A stretch of DNA of 64,000 nt from Sapria himalayana (taxonomy: Eukaryota > Streptophyta > Magnoliopsida > Malpighiales > Rafflesiaceae), in NCBI GenBank assembly GCA_029783825.1, contig JAREIK010014492.1, positions 62,001 through 126,000 on the forward strand. Reading direction: 5' to 3'. The notes under the pieces are model-generated. The model was not told where the DNA came from and did no database searches. It was given only the letters and a program-made list of their open reading frames with translations. Within the stretch, counting starts at the first letter, position 1; each line of letters begins with the position of its first letter. Below are positions 34,600 through 47,284 of this stretch, piece by piece. The translations under genes were made by a program, and so were the position numbers.

Positions 34600-36025
34600 T
34601 TTTGTTAAAGAATAATTATTTTTCTAGTTGTATGGATATAATAATTATATTGTATTTTTTTTGTTTTTTTTTCCACTTTTTTTTTCCTATTTTGTATCCC
34701 CCCACCACTCACATGAGTGAAACTTCTTGGATTGAATTAAAACCTATAGACCACAAAATTTTATACCATCATCCTTGCATTCAATGTCTCAAAAGTTTAT
34801 TTTATTGGATTCTAGAACAATTGCTACAACAAAAATATTAATACTAAATAGATAAACCATCATTTGAAGACAATATTTTGAAATTACTAATAAATACAAA
34901 CAAGAGTAATGACATGGAAGGAGATCGAATAAGATGGATAACAGCTAAACTCCAAGGTCCGAGCATGATTTTGGAAGTTAATCCACTGTAAGCTATAATA
35001 ATCTATGAGAAATACATTAAGTAAAATGATCTTTAAAAGGAGGATGAAAACAATGACAAGGTTAAGATTGGAGTGCATGAAAATTTTTGAATTACCTAAA
35101 AAGTCCTGACTATCATCATTAGACTTACAAGAGAGAAAAGTCGTGAATAAAACAAAATGATCAATGAAATTTTAGATATGGATGCCCTTAGAAATAATGG
35201 AAGTTTGCAAATCTACTCATTATCATTACTCAACATAGAGACTACAAGGCAAACAAAAAGGAAAACTATACTAAAAAAATAGCATAGACATCAAAGATCG
35301 ACAATAAAGAAATTTGAACTGAAAAATAAGTTTAACTATGGATATTAAACATAATACTACTTGGGAGATAATCCAATATTTTACTATTCACATGTGTGAT
35401 TTAATAAATATCTTTATATTTTTTTGTTGTGAATACGTAAACACATATAATAAATACTTGTCCACAATGGATAAATGAAATCACAATATTCAAATCAAGA
35501 CGTAGCATTCTTTTAAGCAAAATGAAGTTTTGATACTCAAACCCAGCCTTGACTTTCTTTTTAAATGAAAAGTCATGACTATGTGGATAATAATGAAATT
35601 GTTAGGGCCATGACTAAAACCAAATTCTTTTTATAGCTCCTAACTTTAATTTTTTATGATACTTAGGACTTTTCTTCTTCTCCGCCCCAATAAAAATGTT
35701 TGGAACTCTAATGAACAGATATTAGAGCTATCATGAAGGATGAAACCTTGATTTGAATTAATGAGTGGAAATCGATGAGATTGATTCATGTTAAAAGGTA
35801 AGAGTCAAGTGATATACTTAATAGATCCCCAAGGATTCTCCCAAAGCCGCAGCATCATAGCCAACTTTAAAAATCGGAAAAATGAATGATCTCATTCTTG
35901 GGCAAGAAAAACTTTATAGGAGATTGTGCATTTTAAAAATTTATTTTTCCTTCTTGGAATCAAATGAAAATAAAAAGTGTAAAAAATTTTGCATGCACTT
36001 GGAAAGACAAAACATTATGATTGTC
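34600..36025 (+). other. Leader, Gag-like region and spacer of the 34-38 kb R-family copy
   Basis: No frame is convincing. The 34602-34841 frame is T-rich and hydrophobic and probably spurious. The 34900-35400 part is lysine/glutamate-rich in broken frames, as expected for decayed Gag, and 35510-35720 carries tcatgac phrases like the spacer at 6.5-6.95 kb. No pol motif is seen. Confidence 0.3.
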
Positions 36026-36029
36026 AAAA

Positions 36030-37290
36030 TTTTATTTGAATTTGGAAGACATTGATTGATAAAAGTACAATGTATGAGATGTTTGGGTGCTCTTCGATGA
36101 GGAATCTATTAATGAGATATTTGAATTGCAAGAAGTTATGGATGGTATGTCCTTCAAATCCCTAAAAAAGAAACCAAATATTAAAGAGTGGAAAATGAGA
36201 AAGGAGGGTTTCATTGAAAAGTACTTATGAATATTTGGTGACAGGAGAACTCATAGAGGACAACAAGGATTTGGTTATATTTATATGCTTTATTTTATTG
36301 TAAACTTTCTCTAACTCTACTCTCATGCAAGATGGGGTGATATTATTTCTCATCCTAGTTAACGGATTCAAGATCCATGTGAGGAAGATCTTGGAGAAGT
36401 CTATCCTCAATATTTTGGAGGGTGAATTCTCTAGGCATCTAATTCACCATTCTTTGTTAATGATAATATGTCAAGGCAAAAGAACCCTAATATATGAAGA
36501 TAGAGATGAAATATATCCATTGATGAAGGGCTAACTAACACAAGGCAAGATGTGCAGCCCTTCCTTGAGCAAGCATAGAAGTGATTGAAAGTAGAGAAAA
36601 ATATGATGAAGAGGGAGTATACCTTGTCAAATATTACACACAAAAGAAAAAGAGAAAATTTGGAAAAGTCATGCACATGCTAAAAAAAATAAAATTTAAT
36701 ATCAATTAAATGGATGAGCATTTGTGAATAACTACCTAAGTTAGGAATTGAAGAAAAAAAAATAACAAGTGAGAAGAATGCATGAAAAATATAGAAAAGG
36801 AAGATAAAGTTAAGATAGAGAAAAGAAATACATTATGGTAGATGCACCTCCAAAAGAAGGAGCACTATTTGTGACTCACCAAAAAAAATTTATATTGCAT
36901 AATGGAAATCTTGGAGGAAGCAATGAAATGAATGGAGACTAGAGTGATGGGAATGACCAATTTATTTGAAAAATTTTATGGGTCCATTGCAAGTGAGTAA
37001 GAAATAGATGATCATGGACTAAGATTCAATAATGAAATAAAATGTGTATTTTAGGTAGAAGTGGCGGGTCAAAGATGAGAGAAATTTAGTGAGAACCAGG
37101 AACAGATATATTTTACTTTTGGGTTGTTTGAAGATTCTATGAATTCCATTTAAAAATGATGAGAAATGTTATTCGAAATGATTATTAAAATGATGGAATA
37201 GATAGTAAAGAAATAAGATTCAGAGAAACCTTTCGTATCTATACCCCCATTTGAGCAATGCACAATAAAGTTACCACCCTAAGATTTTAT
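36030..37290 (+). pseudogene. Transposase_32-like relic, best preserved copy
   Basis: At 36080-36230 one open stretch reads DVWVLFDEESINEIFELQEV, preceded by V-stop where the domain has VR (CGA to TGA), matching the VRG..V.F....IN..[LF].L signature I recall for the 'putative plant transposon protein' domain. The 36325-36534 frame then gives FKIHVRKILEKSILNILEGE and HLIHHSLLMI, the usual C-terminal 'INVGKII...I' part. A tail near 37100-37270 ends with a PPFEQ segment. Three frames are needed. No function is established; the domain occurs in plant retroelement-derived proteins. Confidence 0.5.
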
Positions 37291-37639
37291 TTCTAACAGA
37301 CAATGATACGATCCTTCATCTTTACCATGTTGAGATGTGTATATTTGTTATCCTTGATAATCTTATAATATGTAACTTCTTGTGATCTTGATGTTATGAT
37401 TTTTTTTATGAAATTTGATTAATGAACAAAACTTTTAGTGTTATAATTTGTTTGACACTTAATGTACTATTTTTTTGCTTATTGGTTAGTTTATATTATT
37501 GTTGATCAACTTATTCTAGTATTTATTGGAACTATTTTAGTAAATTCTTATTTTTAGAAAATTTGACAAATATTATCAAAATCATGGTGATTTTTTATAG
37601 AATTGGCATATTAGATGGAGAAAAAACTTAGAAATAAGA

Positions 37640-38356
37640 GAAGAGATAGAGAGTCATGATAATTTTATTATCATGATTTTGATATAACTCCCACAAAATT
37701 TATTGAGTAGCTGTAGCATCTTTTCTTTGTCATAATTTTACAAAGAGAAGTCGTGACTTTCTTTATACGACATGGTTCTACCACTATGATATCACAATAA
37801 TTTTATTTTTGTAATATATTCATCATGGCTCTACTAAAATTATATTTAAAACACTTAATAGCCATGACATTATTTATTTTGTCATGTATGCCCATTATTT
37901 AACTGATATAAATAATCATGGTAATTTCTAGAGATGTAACATATTAAATGCATATCCAAAACAACAAGTGTTTTGAAATATGGTATTTTCCACCAAGACT
38001 TTTAATTTTAAAGAGCACTTACTCTAATCATAGTTTTTCTAATGATATGACTTTGTACTCCATTAAGAAATTACCAAAGTCATAACCAAATCTAGAGATG
38101 CAACTTTGTGTTACAAAGAACAACTATCTCGTTCATGATAATCCTAATGTTATGATACTTTGCTCAGAAATTCAAGACTAAAGTTATAGACAATTATAGT
38201 ATCATGATTTTGTGTTATAGATATATTTATCTCAGTCATGACTATCAATGTGCCATGATATTTTATTCATAAAACTAGGACTAAAATCATGTACAATTCT
38301 AATATTATGATTTTGTGTTATAGAGATCAATTTTCTCAATTATGATAATCAAAACA
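37640..38356. repeat. Tandem array with ~104-bp units (tcatgat..tgttatagaga)
   Basis: Units are clearest at the right end: starts near 38028, 38132, 38236 and 38338, each with tcatga[ct]..atc near the start and atcatgattttgtgttatag near the end. Older, more diverged units extend left to about 37640. The hAT-3 relic begins inside the last unit at 38357. Confidence 0.6.
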
Positions 38357-38950
38357 TAAAGGTGTCAATTGGGTTAGGCAACCTGTGCATGGCATTTAGC
38401 ATAACATGGTTCAGCTATGCCTAGTACGATATTACACAAATTAGAACCATACCATGTGTCATGGGTCCCTGCTAGGCCAAACATTTTTCCATGACAGGCA
38501 CTCAGGCATGGCATGGCACGACCCTACACAATGGCGCAAGCAAGCTAAGTTAAATCTGATTGGCCAAATTAGCTAGACTAGTCCTAACACAAGCTATATT
38601 GGAATGAAAAAGCTAGCATGGCCTTACCCATGATAGCTTGGAAAAAGGATTGAACCTTGACTAGCCTGGAATGAACTAAGTGAGCTTTGCAATGCCTAAC
38701 CCACTTGGCATGACTCGGTGGCTTGGAATGAGGGCCAGGTTTGGCCCATATGGTCAATTTGACTAATCTAAACTTGACCATGGCTAGCATGGCCTAAACC
38801 AAGCTAGACTAGTCATGACCCAAGCTAGCTTTGAATGAACAAGGCTAACCTAACTAGTAAATTGAACCTAGGCTGGCTTGGAATGAATATAATTTGCCTG
38901 ACTGGCCTGACCCAATTTGGCATGACATGACAATACCCTCCAAAAAGCCA
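38357..38950. mobile_element. hAT-3, decayed non-autonomous hAT relic
   Basis: It starts TAAAGGTGTCAATTGGG, one base different from the hAT-1 end TAGAGGTGTCAA, and continues with the GC-richer subterminal style (gcatggcacgacc). The right end is not certain; gacccaatttggca near 38910 may be the decayed terminal repeat. No target duplication was found. Within it, 38571-38700 and 38800-38900 are a diverged direct duplication (agctagactagtc ... tgaatgaa) with an offset of about 212-230 bases. Confidence 0.45.
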
Positions 38951-38999
38951 TGGCAATGGGTCATGTTGGGATGACCCTTTTTATAATCATGTCGATATG

Positions 39000-39768
39000 A
39001 TATGTTCCATAATAAATACCATCATGTTTGTCAAGAATCAAATGCAACACAATTTCAACACCCCAATTAAGATAATTTTTGATTAGAATTAAGATTTTTT
39101 TTACTATGATCTTCATTAGGTTCTTCATTGCTAACCCTCAAATTCATGAGATATCTCTCAACATATCTCGTATGATTTCCTCCTTAATATTCAGCTAAAT
39201 TGAGATCTAGAATTGATGAATATATTTTTATTATGATAAATTAATGAATTTATGAGTTTATAATTTTGTTTATGATTGTGTTTAGATATTGATGGTTAAT
39301 GTAAAATTTAGGTGTTATCATGAATACATAAGTTTATACATGTCGATCATTACAAATGGTTACAAGTAAGCCACATGACACTCATATAATACGATAAGAA
39401 GTAAATGACATCCCAACTAATCTTAACACATGAGATACATCAATGTGGAAAGGTTTAATGTGTAGATAAGTTTACTTACTATGAGTATCACACTTATAAA
39501 GTCAAAAGCACAATCTTATTTAAGACTAATCTATAATTTACTTTCTAAAAGAACCAAATTTCAAGTAATGTGTGGGTTAGATAAAATGTCTAACCTATAA
39601 GTTTCATCTTTGTGTGAGTCATGTGATAGCTATGACATATTGTAATATGTGTGACACATTACACACATAAGTGGGAAAGACTAATATGGTAATGACAGTC
39701 TTGCAAGTTTTTATTTCTTGTATGTTTATTATAATCAACACCATACTCATAATAATTATTATGACATA
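39000..39768 (+). repeat. R-family LTR-like repeat, copy 5 (partial, mosaic)
   Basis: 39130-39240 resembles the stretch just before other R copies, and 39290-39610 matches the plus-strand family, including the motif near 39478-39515 and gtgtgagtcatgtga near 39613. From about 39630 the match turns to the opposite strand (caccatactcataataatt at 39741), so two copies may be joined. It is cut at 39768 by hAT-2. Confidence 0.42.
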
Positions 39769-40549
39769 TAGAGGTGGCAAGTAACCTGAGCTGCCAAGGC
39801 ATGGCACGACACTATCCATAACTGTGCCTAGACCTGGGCTATGCTAGATGGATGCATTGTTAATGTCATGCTAGGCCATTGGGTGCAGGGCCTTATGCTG
39901 TGTCATGCATTACCCATCTGCCTATCCCGTAGGCATGGTCCATTAGTATGGTAGGCTACTATACCATGGAACTCAAACCAAATTTAAGGCGTGGTCTGGT
40001 GGATGTCGGGTTTCTGCTTCATTTAATTATTAAAAAATTCAAAAAAATAAAAAAAATATATTTTTAAAATTTCATTATTTATGTGATGTTTCTATTTTCA
40101 CTCACTCTAACTCTCACACTCTCACTCACCTCTATATCTCTATATCTCTATTCTATCTCTCTCTTATTTCATGATCTTGTGCTCATGACTGTTTTATCTC
40201 TCATTCTCGCTCCTCTTAGTTTTTCTTTGGCATTTAGCTTCGCCCCTGGGGGATTCATCTTAGTTGCGGCGTGGATAGTGGACTTAGATGCGATGCGAGT
40301 GTTTAGTCCAGCTTTGACAACAAAACTAGGTGCGATACGGTGTGGTTCGTAACTTTGCACGTAGGTGCAAGGCCTGAGGTTTTTTTTTATCCATAAATGG
40401 TATTATTTTCAAAATTTTATTTAGTTTTTTATTGTTATTAATATCAAAAAAAATTAATTGTAGAAATTAAATTATAATTAATAAATTAAAAAATTGGTAA
40501 AAAATGAATTTATTAATAATGAGATTAATATTAATGTTGATTTAGATAA

Positions 40550-42295
40550 TATTAATAATGAAAATCTTATGGAAATCTCTGATGTATCTGAAACCATGTT
40601 TCCTACCATGGCCTTGACCCAAACTCAAACATTTATAAAATAAAAAAACTAGAAGTATATCTATAATCTGGACTTACTTTAATATAATACAGAATAAAAA
40701 TGCTTGGAGTGTCAATGAAGAATCAGTATAATACAAGTATTATAAGAAAATATATAATTGTAGGAGTGTGTATGAGATTGGATACCTAAAAAGGCATGTC
40801 GATCATTATACCAAAAAATATAGTCCATTTGATCTGAGGAAAACCTAACTGAGCGGTGAGGTCTTTAAGGTTAGATCTAGTTCAACTTTTATGTTAACCC
40901 CATTCATATACCCCAACGAGTTAGGGAAGGAAGCCATGTCTGAACTGATCACCATAATTGATCTTCTAATTTAGATTTTCAAATGATCCAAAGATAGTTA
41001 ACATCATGCAAACTTATTTTCAGACAGCATATCATAGGATTCTTAAGTCCACATATAGGAATGACATACTAAAATATTATAAGTTAGAAAAAAAAATAAT
41101 AACTAATGAATTTAAGAAATATAGTGGTATGGTGTCCATGATGTTTGATATCTAGACTAGACGTGATGATGGATCTTTTGCATGCCTTACTACCCACTAT
41201 GTATATTCTAAATGGACACTAAATAAAAAATATTAGGATTTTTAGATATTCTGCATCCTAATAATGGCTAGCCATATTTGAGTACATGATAAAAATCTTA
41301 AAACAATATAATATTTAAAATAAAATATATAGTATCACATTTGATAATGCATTTATAAATGGAGTATCCATTAACATGTTTGTTATGACCATTAAAGATG
41401 GGCCATTAAAAAAAAATTTTATGTTAGATGCATGTGTCACATCATTAACCTGATAGTATGAGTGTCGATGATGGTTGTTTCTCTCACTTAAGAAAAAATA
41501 AATAACTCACTAAAATATCTTTGAATACCAACCAGACAACAAGAGTTTGGTAGTTTCAGTTTGTTTATGGGTTTAAAGAATAAAAAATTTTAAATGGATG
41601 TTAGACACTGTTGGAATTACACATACCTGATATTGGAGTCGTGTGTTGGATATGAACACATTATATATGACTATGTTAATAGTAAGAGTGATGAACTTAT
41701 TATTAATGACAGAGACTAAGATACATGAATTTTATTTATAAAATTCTTAAATATTTTTTATGATATGGTGAACATATATTAGCTAGTTTATACTTTCACC
41801 ACTTGCATTGCACCAAGATGCATATGCAACATTAGTGACATGATTAGAAAGTTTAGAAATAACCCAACATTTAGTGACATGACTATTGAGATGATAACTA
41901 AGTACTTAAAGTATGGGTCAATCGTTCCAACTCTTTATTGTTTGGCCGCATGCATGGCCCCAAAGGTTAAGGTGGAAGGAGGAGAGAATATTTTGTCATA
42001 TATATTTTTGTGCATAAACCAAAAACCACAACCTGGAGGGTTCATTCATTATGGGTTGACTAAGTTATTTATGTACTAAGATACTAACTATGATAGTATT
42101 TATAGTCATGCTCTGAGTACAGACATGAACAACATATTCAAAGATGATGATTTTTCTATTAAGTTATCAAGGAGAAAATGATGAGATGAACCATTGAATA
42201 GGAGCAAGCTGTCTCAATACTTAGATATTGATTACTACTCAATCCTATCACATCACGATAACAAGAACCTTAATATATGAAAGTATAAAATCAAT
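40550..42295 (+). pseudogene. hAT transposase relic in hAT-2
   Basis: In several frames the plus strand parallels the hAT-1 transposase: DPKIVNIMQTYFQTAYHRI near 40990-41045 (hAT-1 has DPRVVHIMQTYFQPAYHRI), RNDILKYYKLEK near 41060, and the 41840-42079 frame (MIRKFRNNPTFSDM, then KVKVEGGEN and GGFIHYGLTKLF). It ends near 42290 with LSQYLDIDYYSILSH. The BED finger part near 40720-40830 is recognisable only by position. Stops and frameshifts are frequent, so it has been inactive much longer than hAT-1. Confidence 0.75.
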
Positions 42296-42538
42296 CAGTT
42301 CTAGACGTGTTTAGAAGAAAAGATAGATAAGTGAGTCACAGATAGTTTCGGTGTTCATTCTTAGCGGAAATACTACATAATTGATCGAAAATAATTATTA
42401 TATACTAAGACCCTACTAACTCGTTAGCATAATATTTTAACCATACGACACATTCTTACTAACTATGATATTATTATTGAGTCACAGATAGTTATAATAT
42501 TAAGTAACTATCATAATAACTGAATACTCTATTGCTGC

Positions 42539-42900
42539 AACAGGTGTCAAACGAGTCAGGTCATGCTGGGCTGGCCCATTTTTTTTGGGTTGAACCGGGC
42601 TCAACCATTAATTAATATTTATAATATTAAATAACTAATAATTAACTATGGTACCATGTTATGCCGGGCATGGATAAGTACGTGGTCACCTATGTTGTGT
42701 TCATGTGCTAGTCACCCCTATCGTGCATGGCACGGCACGCGGGTTGAATATCCTCATCTTGGCACATCTTTATTCGTGATGAGGGTCCACCCAAAATGGG
42801 CCCAGGCATGGTACTACAGCGTGTCATGCTTGGCCAGGCATGTCTAAACTGTTTCGGGCTTTGGGCCAGTTCCGAGCCATCCGGTCCGTTTGATACCTCA
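42539..42900. mobile_element. Possible nested small hAT element or hAT-2 right end
   Basis: The stretch starts AACAGGTGTCAAACGAGTCAGG and ends GGTCCGTTTGATACCTCA, so its ends are inverted repeats of the hAT-1 type, with GC-rich arms around a short AT core at 42605-42655. That is the shape of a 360-bp non-autonomous element, but no 8-bp duplication flanks it. Confidence 0.4.
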
Positions 42901-42929
42901 ATAAAGTTCTAATGGTCAAGACCAATTTT

Positions 42930-43640
42930 ATATTGTGGTGACTTTATCTTTATATAACTATATAGTCTTAAGTAAAAGATATAATACTTTTATAATGCCG
43001 CAACTTTTGAACTACAAAATATTACGGAATCATAACTCATGCCATAATCATGATAACCACTCTAAGTCATGGCTTTGGGACACTAAATATTACAGAATAT
43101 ATTAATTGAGTATGATTTTTGTCAATGTTTTCACTCTTGTCCTCGAAAGTAGACAGCCACGATATGTTTTTGAAAGCTAAGTATCAATTTCATAGCATCC
43201 TAATAATACATTGTAATATGTTATATGAGAGAAAAAATGCTATTGACATAGATACTTATGAGATATGAAGGATTACATTTGTGTTGCGGTGAGCTCTAAG
43301 TGTCGTGGCCATAACTAACTTAAGAAAGACCATTTACCATTGTCATGGCCTCCACTCAAGACCACAATAATATAATAATATGAGAATTCATCTCTACTCC
43401 ATGGCCACTTCACAATATCATTATCCTCTATGGATTATAAAAGGATAAAAGCATGAGGATGTGGCTTTTTCACAATGACATGACATTATATTGCAGAGCG
43501 ATTTGGTTCAAGTCATGGTCATAGCCGGCACCATAATTTTGTATTACATAAATTTAAAGACGTTCAATAGAGTCATATTTATTTTCTTGAGTCATAACCT
43601 TAAGTTGATAAGATAAAAGCTAAAGTAACAACTTTATTAT
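42930..43640. repeat. Degenerate 'tcatgac' array
   Basis: Non-coding; caactttt, catggctttgg, ataatcatgataacca and cactaaatattacagaat phrases recur. It lies directly left of R copy 6, the arrangement repeated at 54.6-55.7 kb. Confidence 0.42.
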
Positions 43641-43859
43641 AAAAGTCATGATCTCTTGCTTAGAGTAATATAAGAATGAATGAGTATAAAAGTAAAAAAT
43701 AAAATTTTTAAAAAAATCTTTCAAGCCTTCTCATTCTCATTCATGAAACAAGTAAATCTAAGATAATTACAAATCTTAGAACAAATTTCTCACTTCGTAA
43801 GGATTCCACAAGCAAACAAGGGATGCACGAGTTAAGTCGATCCCTAAAGTAGAAAGCAT

Positions 43860-45060
43860 GACTTTTAAATCTCTCTTCTCTAGCATTACATTTGAGAATT
43901 TGTACCAACCTTTCATTATTTAGGATTTGAGTATTTTTAATTATATGATATAATTAGTTTTAATTATGAATAATTTAATAGTTTAATTTATTTTACATTT
44001 GGATCCTAATGGATGATCACTAAATAAAACTTGAATTAGAATTTTGACTAATGGTGAGTTTATTTAAGGTTATCATGATAAATATTGATAAGTAAAATAT
44101 AAGGCTCATACATGTTAATGATAAGAAGAAAGTGATAATACTTCTTATTGTGATTAACAAGAAAAATATATATGTTGAATCATAAAATTTGGGCATATAA
44201 TCATTATAAGTAAGGTGCTTATGAAGCTAAAAGTATAAATGCTTTTATGTTAATCAATTTATATATAACTTAAAGAGAGTAGTTCTCAATTAGGATGAAT
44301 ATTATATAGAATATTCTCCTAATAGATTTACCTATGGTGTGTGAGTCACATCATTACTGAGAAAGATGCTAACATAACATTTTTTGGACATGCATACCTA
44401 TGTTGTGACTCATAGTATAGCAACGACTTGTGTGAACTACTTTTATCTGTATTATTTCTACTTGTAAAACTTGAGAGAAGCATATATTATTTGTGTGAGT
44501 ATGACATTTATAAATACAAAAGTGTAAATACTTATAAACCATGTTAATTATCTGTCATTATGATAATGGAGGCTAGAGAATAAGAGTGTTCATACAAAAT
44601 AATTATCAAGACAAGTTAACAAAGTTACCTAAAACGAATAATCTTATGATTGACTTTTATATATTAATTATTTTCTTTATAATGATATACTAAAGGGATA
44701 ACTATGGGAGGACCACTATTAAAAATAGGTTAATGATTAGAATCACCTTGTATGCTAATGGGAAGGAGTCATTACAAAATACACTAACTTTTATTTATGT
44801 CTAATATAATATATATCAAATGATTTGATAGTATCATATAAATTAAATGAATAAACTATGGACCTAAAATTATTTAATAATCTGAGTATCTATTTTCCTA
44901 AAAATAGATTGTCTCATTATTGAATAACTAAACTACTGATACAATCCTAGTATCAAAAATTGGAAAGATTATTATTCTAGTTATATGACTTATGTGCTTG
45001 TGGATCTCAATTAATGAGATACTCTTATTAATGAGTATTTGGAATGTTGCCTATCCAATT
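43860..45060 (+). repeat. R-family LTR-like repeat, copy 6
   Basis: A long copy: the paired family motif is near 44199-44245 and 44499-44530, followed by the aggctagagaataagagt block (44571) and the aataactaaactac block (44924). It is followed about 180 bp later by copy 7 in the same orientation, giving a tandem pair with a period of about 1.24 kb. A C-rich run (45105-45118) lies between. Confidence 0.55.
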
Positions 45061-45234
45061 AAATTAAGTAGAAAATAAAAGTCACAAAACATGACTCTCA
45101 ACCCCACCCCCCTCCCCCAAAGCGTATATTCATTAATTTTTACTAAAATAACATGTGATCTAGGATTTCAATAAATTTATATGTGTGATATGACATTAGC
45201 ATTTATTTATAAATTAATCTATTTGATTTAATTA

Positions 45235-46160
45235 GTATTATAGATATTGATGGATGTGGGGTTAAATAAAACATGAATTAAGATTTTAACTATTAGTAGT
45301 TTTATGTGAGATTATCATGGTAAATGATAATAGGTAAACCATGAGACTCATTCAAAGATACAATTCAAAGGAATTGATATCTCTTTTGAATATAACATAT
45401 AAGATAAATCAATATGTTAATGATCATGAGTATGGTGCTTATAATGCCTAAAATATGAATTGTTTTACTTTCCAATTCATTATACATATCATAGAAGAAA
45501 TAGTTTTCAGTTAGTATAGATGTTATATAGAACATTCTACTAATGATTCATATTTAATATGAGAGTCGCATCATCATCGAGGATGATGAGGACATGAAAA
45601 TTTTAAGAAATGCATAAGTATGTTATGGCCCATAAGTTGGTGACGACTTTTATTAGTTAATTTTACTTGTATGTTTCCTACTAATGAAAATTGAAGGATG
45701 TAAATATTAATTATGATAGTATAATGGTTACAGAGTTGAAAGTACAAATACTTACAAACTATATTGATCATTAGTCTTTAAGATATATGAGGCTAGAAAA
45801 TAAAAGTATGTATACAAAGTAATCATCGCTGGCAATTGATGAAGTTTTCTTAAATGTATGAAGTTATGAATGACTATTGAGTATATGAAATGTTTTTTCG
45901 ATGATAACATATCAAGAGGATAATTATGATGAGATCATCATCAATATGAGCTCAAATATGAAAACCACATTATTTGTCATCAGGACAAAAAGTCATTGCA
46001 TAACATCTTAATCTTTATTATTTGTCCAAACAAAATATAAGTCGAGCTAACTTAAATATAAATCACATATGATTTATGAATAAACTATTGGATCTAAAAT
46101 TATCTCACAATTTGAATATCTATTTTAATAACAATGAATTGTTTCATTGTTGAATAACTA
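45235..46160 (+). repeat. R-family LTR-like repeat, copy 7
   Basis: It begins like copy 6 (attgatggatgtgg, then aaataaaacatgaatt) and carries the paired motif near 45422-45455 and 45712-45750. It ends with the aataactaaactac block at 46153. It stands before the Gag-like and Transposase_32-like region at 46.3-48.7 kb. Confidence 0.55.
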
Positions 46161-46162
46161 AA

Positions 46163-46247
46163 CTACAAATATAATTCCTTAAAGGATTCATATCTACAAA
46201 TATAATTCCTTTAAAGATTCATATCTACAAATATAATTCATATCTAG
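46163..46247. repeat. 31-bp tandem repeat, about 2.7 copies
   Basis: Units start at 46163, 46194 and 46225 with ctacaaatataattc; the first two run ctacaaatataattcctt.aa.gattcatat. Confidence 0.85.
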
Positions 46248-46249
46248 TG

Positions 46250-47280
46250 GAGATGAAAAAAAGAAATAATATTCAAGAAGCTAATAATAGAAGGCTTAAT
46301 ATAGCATATCTGAAAACTAGCTCATCACTTAAAGACTTCATTATTAAGCTAAGTGAATGAAAAGGAAAGGAATAAGAATGATTATGAGAACTTAACATGA
46401 TGGGGAGAGAAATTAACTTGAGTACAAAATAAAAAAAACTACCTTAGAAGTTCTATTGGTGAGTATGAACATAAGTATGATAAAAAAATGTTATCTTCAA
46501 AGTTTCATTGGTGAATTTTGATAGAATAGTTATTGAGGAGGAAAATGCTACCTAGGAAGTTATAGTGGTGATTATGATTATTATAGTCTAAGAGGAGGAA
46601 ATCAAAGAAGTACAAAACACCATGATATTTCATGAAATCATGCCTCAAACAAAAGAGAAGTGCGCCCCTTCATTTTTGAGACTTTATGTAAACAATATCA
46701 TTCAACTAATTTTTTACATTGCATTACTAGTAGATACTAAACAAACATGAACAAAGAAAGTGAAAGTGTACTCAAAAAAGCTAGCATGAATGAAAAAAAT
46801 TAAAGGCATAAAAGAAGAGTTCATATTGTCTAGCTACATAAGTTAAAGAAAGTGATATTGGAAGAAAACTCTTGAAACTATGTGGTTCTTATTTTGGTTT
46901 GTGTGAATAATTTATTTTACATGCACCTCATACTTTGACACTGATCTATCACAAAACCCTATCCATGTTTAGGATTAGTAGTTTTCAAATCTATTGCTAA
47001 TCTAATATCACCCAAAATGCTATGGCCAATCTTTAGAATCACAACTTCTTATTTTTTGAGTCTTGACCAATCATTAGTGTCACGAATTCTCATTTCACCA
47101 AGGCATGACCAACCTTTATAGCCACAACTCTTCATTTATCAAGTCACGGTGGCAAAGTATGAGCTATAGCGATAGGAAAAAAAATATTTTAATCTTTAAT
47201 CTCTCTTCCTTCTGATTCAATTCAAACTACCATAAAATAATGATATTATAGTGTAGTGATATCAAAAACATGGAGCAGAG
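46250..47280 (+). other. Gag-like/spacer region of the 44-50 kb R-family copy
   Basis: Lysine- and glutamate-rich broken frames (46250-46650) occupy the place of Gag in copy A. 46960-47170 carries tcatgac-type phrases (ccaatctttagaatcacaac, gtcatgac-like). No protease, RT or integrase motif was seen. Confidence 0.3.
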
Positions 47281-47284
47281 ACCA

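Larger units (their letters stand above)
39769..42900 (+). mobile_element. hAT-2, decayed hAT element with transposase relic
   Basis: The left end TAGAGGTGGCAAG and the right end GTCCGTTTGATACCTCA are decayed versions of the hAT-1 ends. A GC-richer left arm (39770-40010), a CT-rich run (40098-40165, the counterpart of the GA run in hAT-1) and a plus-strand transposase relic follow the same order as hAT-1 reversed. No 8-bp duplication is visible (atgacata left, ataaagtt right). A second left-type end lies at 42539 (AACAGGTGTCAAAC), so the last 360 bp may be a nested small element and the true right end may be lost. Confidence 0.65.

Noticed and set aside
34602..34841. Hydrophobic 79-codon frame, possible membrane protein
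   Set aside because: T-rich DNA always reads as phenylalanine/leucine; no start context or conserved copy in A or B.
37640..38356. Possible CRISPR-like array of regular repeats
   Set aside because: Units are about 104 bp, diverged and without unique spacers, and the DNA is a plant genome.
40083..40352. 89-codon frame starting in CT repeats
   Set aside because: The CT run matches the GA run of hAT-1 by position (transposase leader), and the frame has no homologue.
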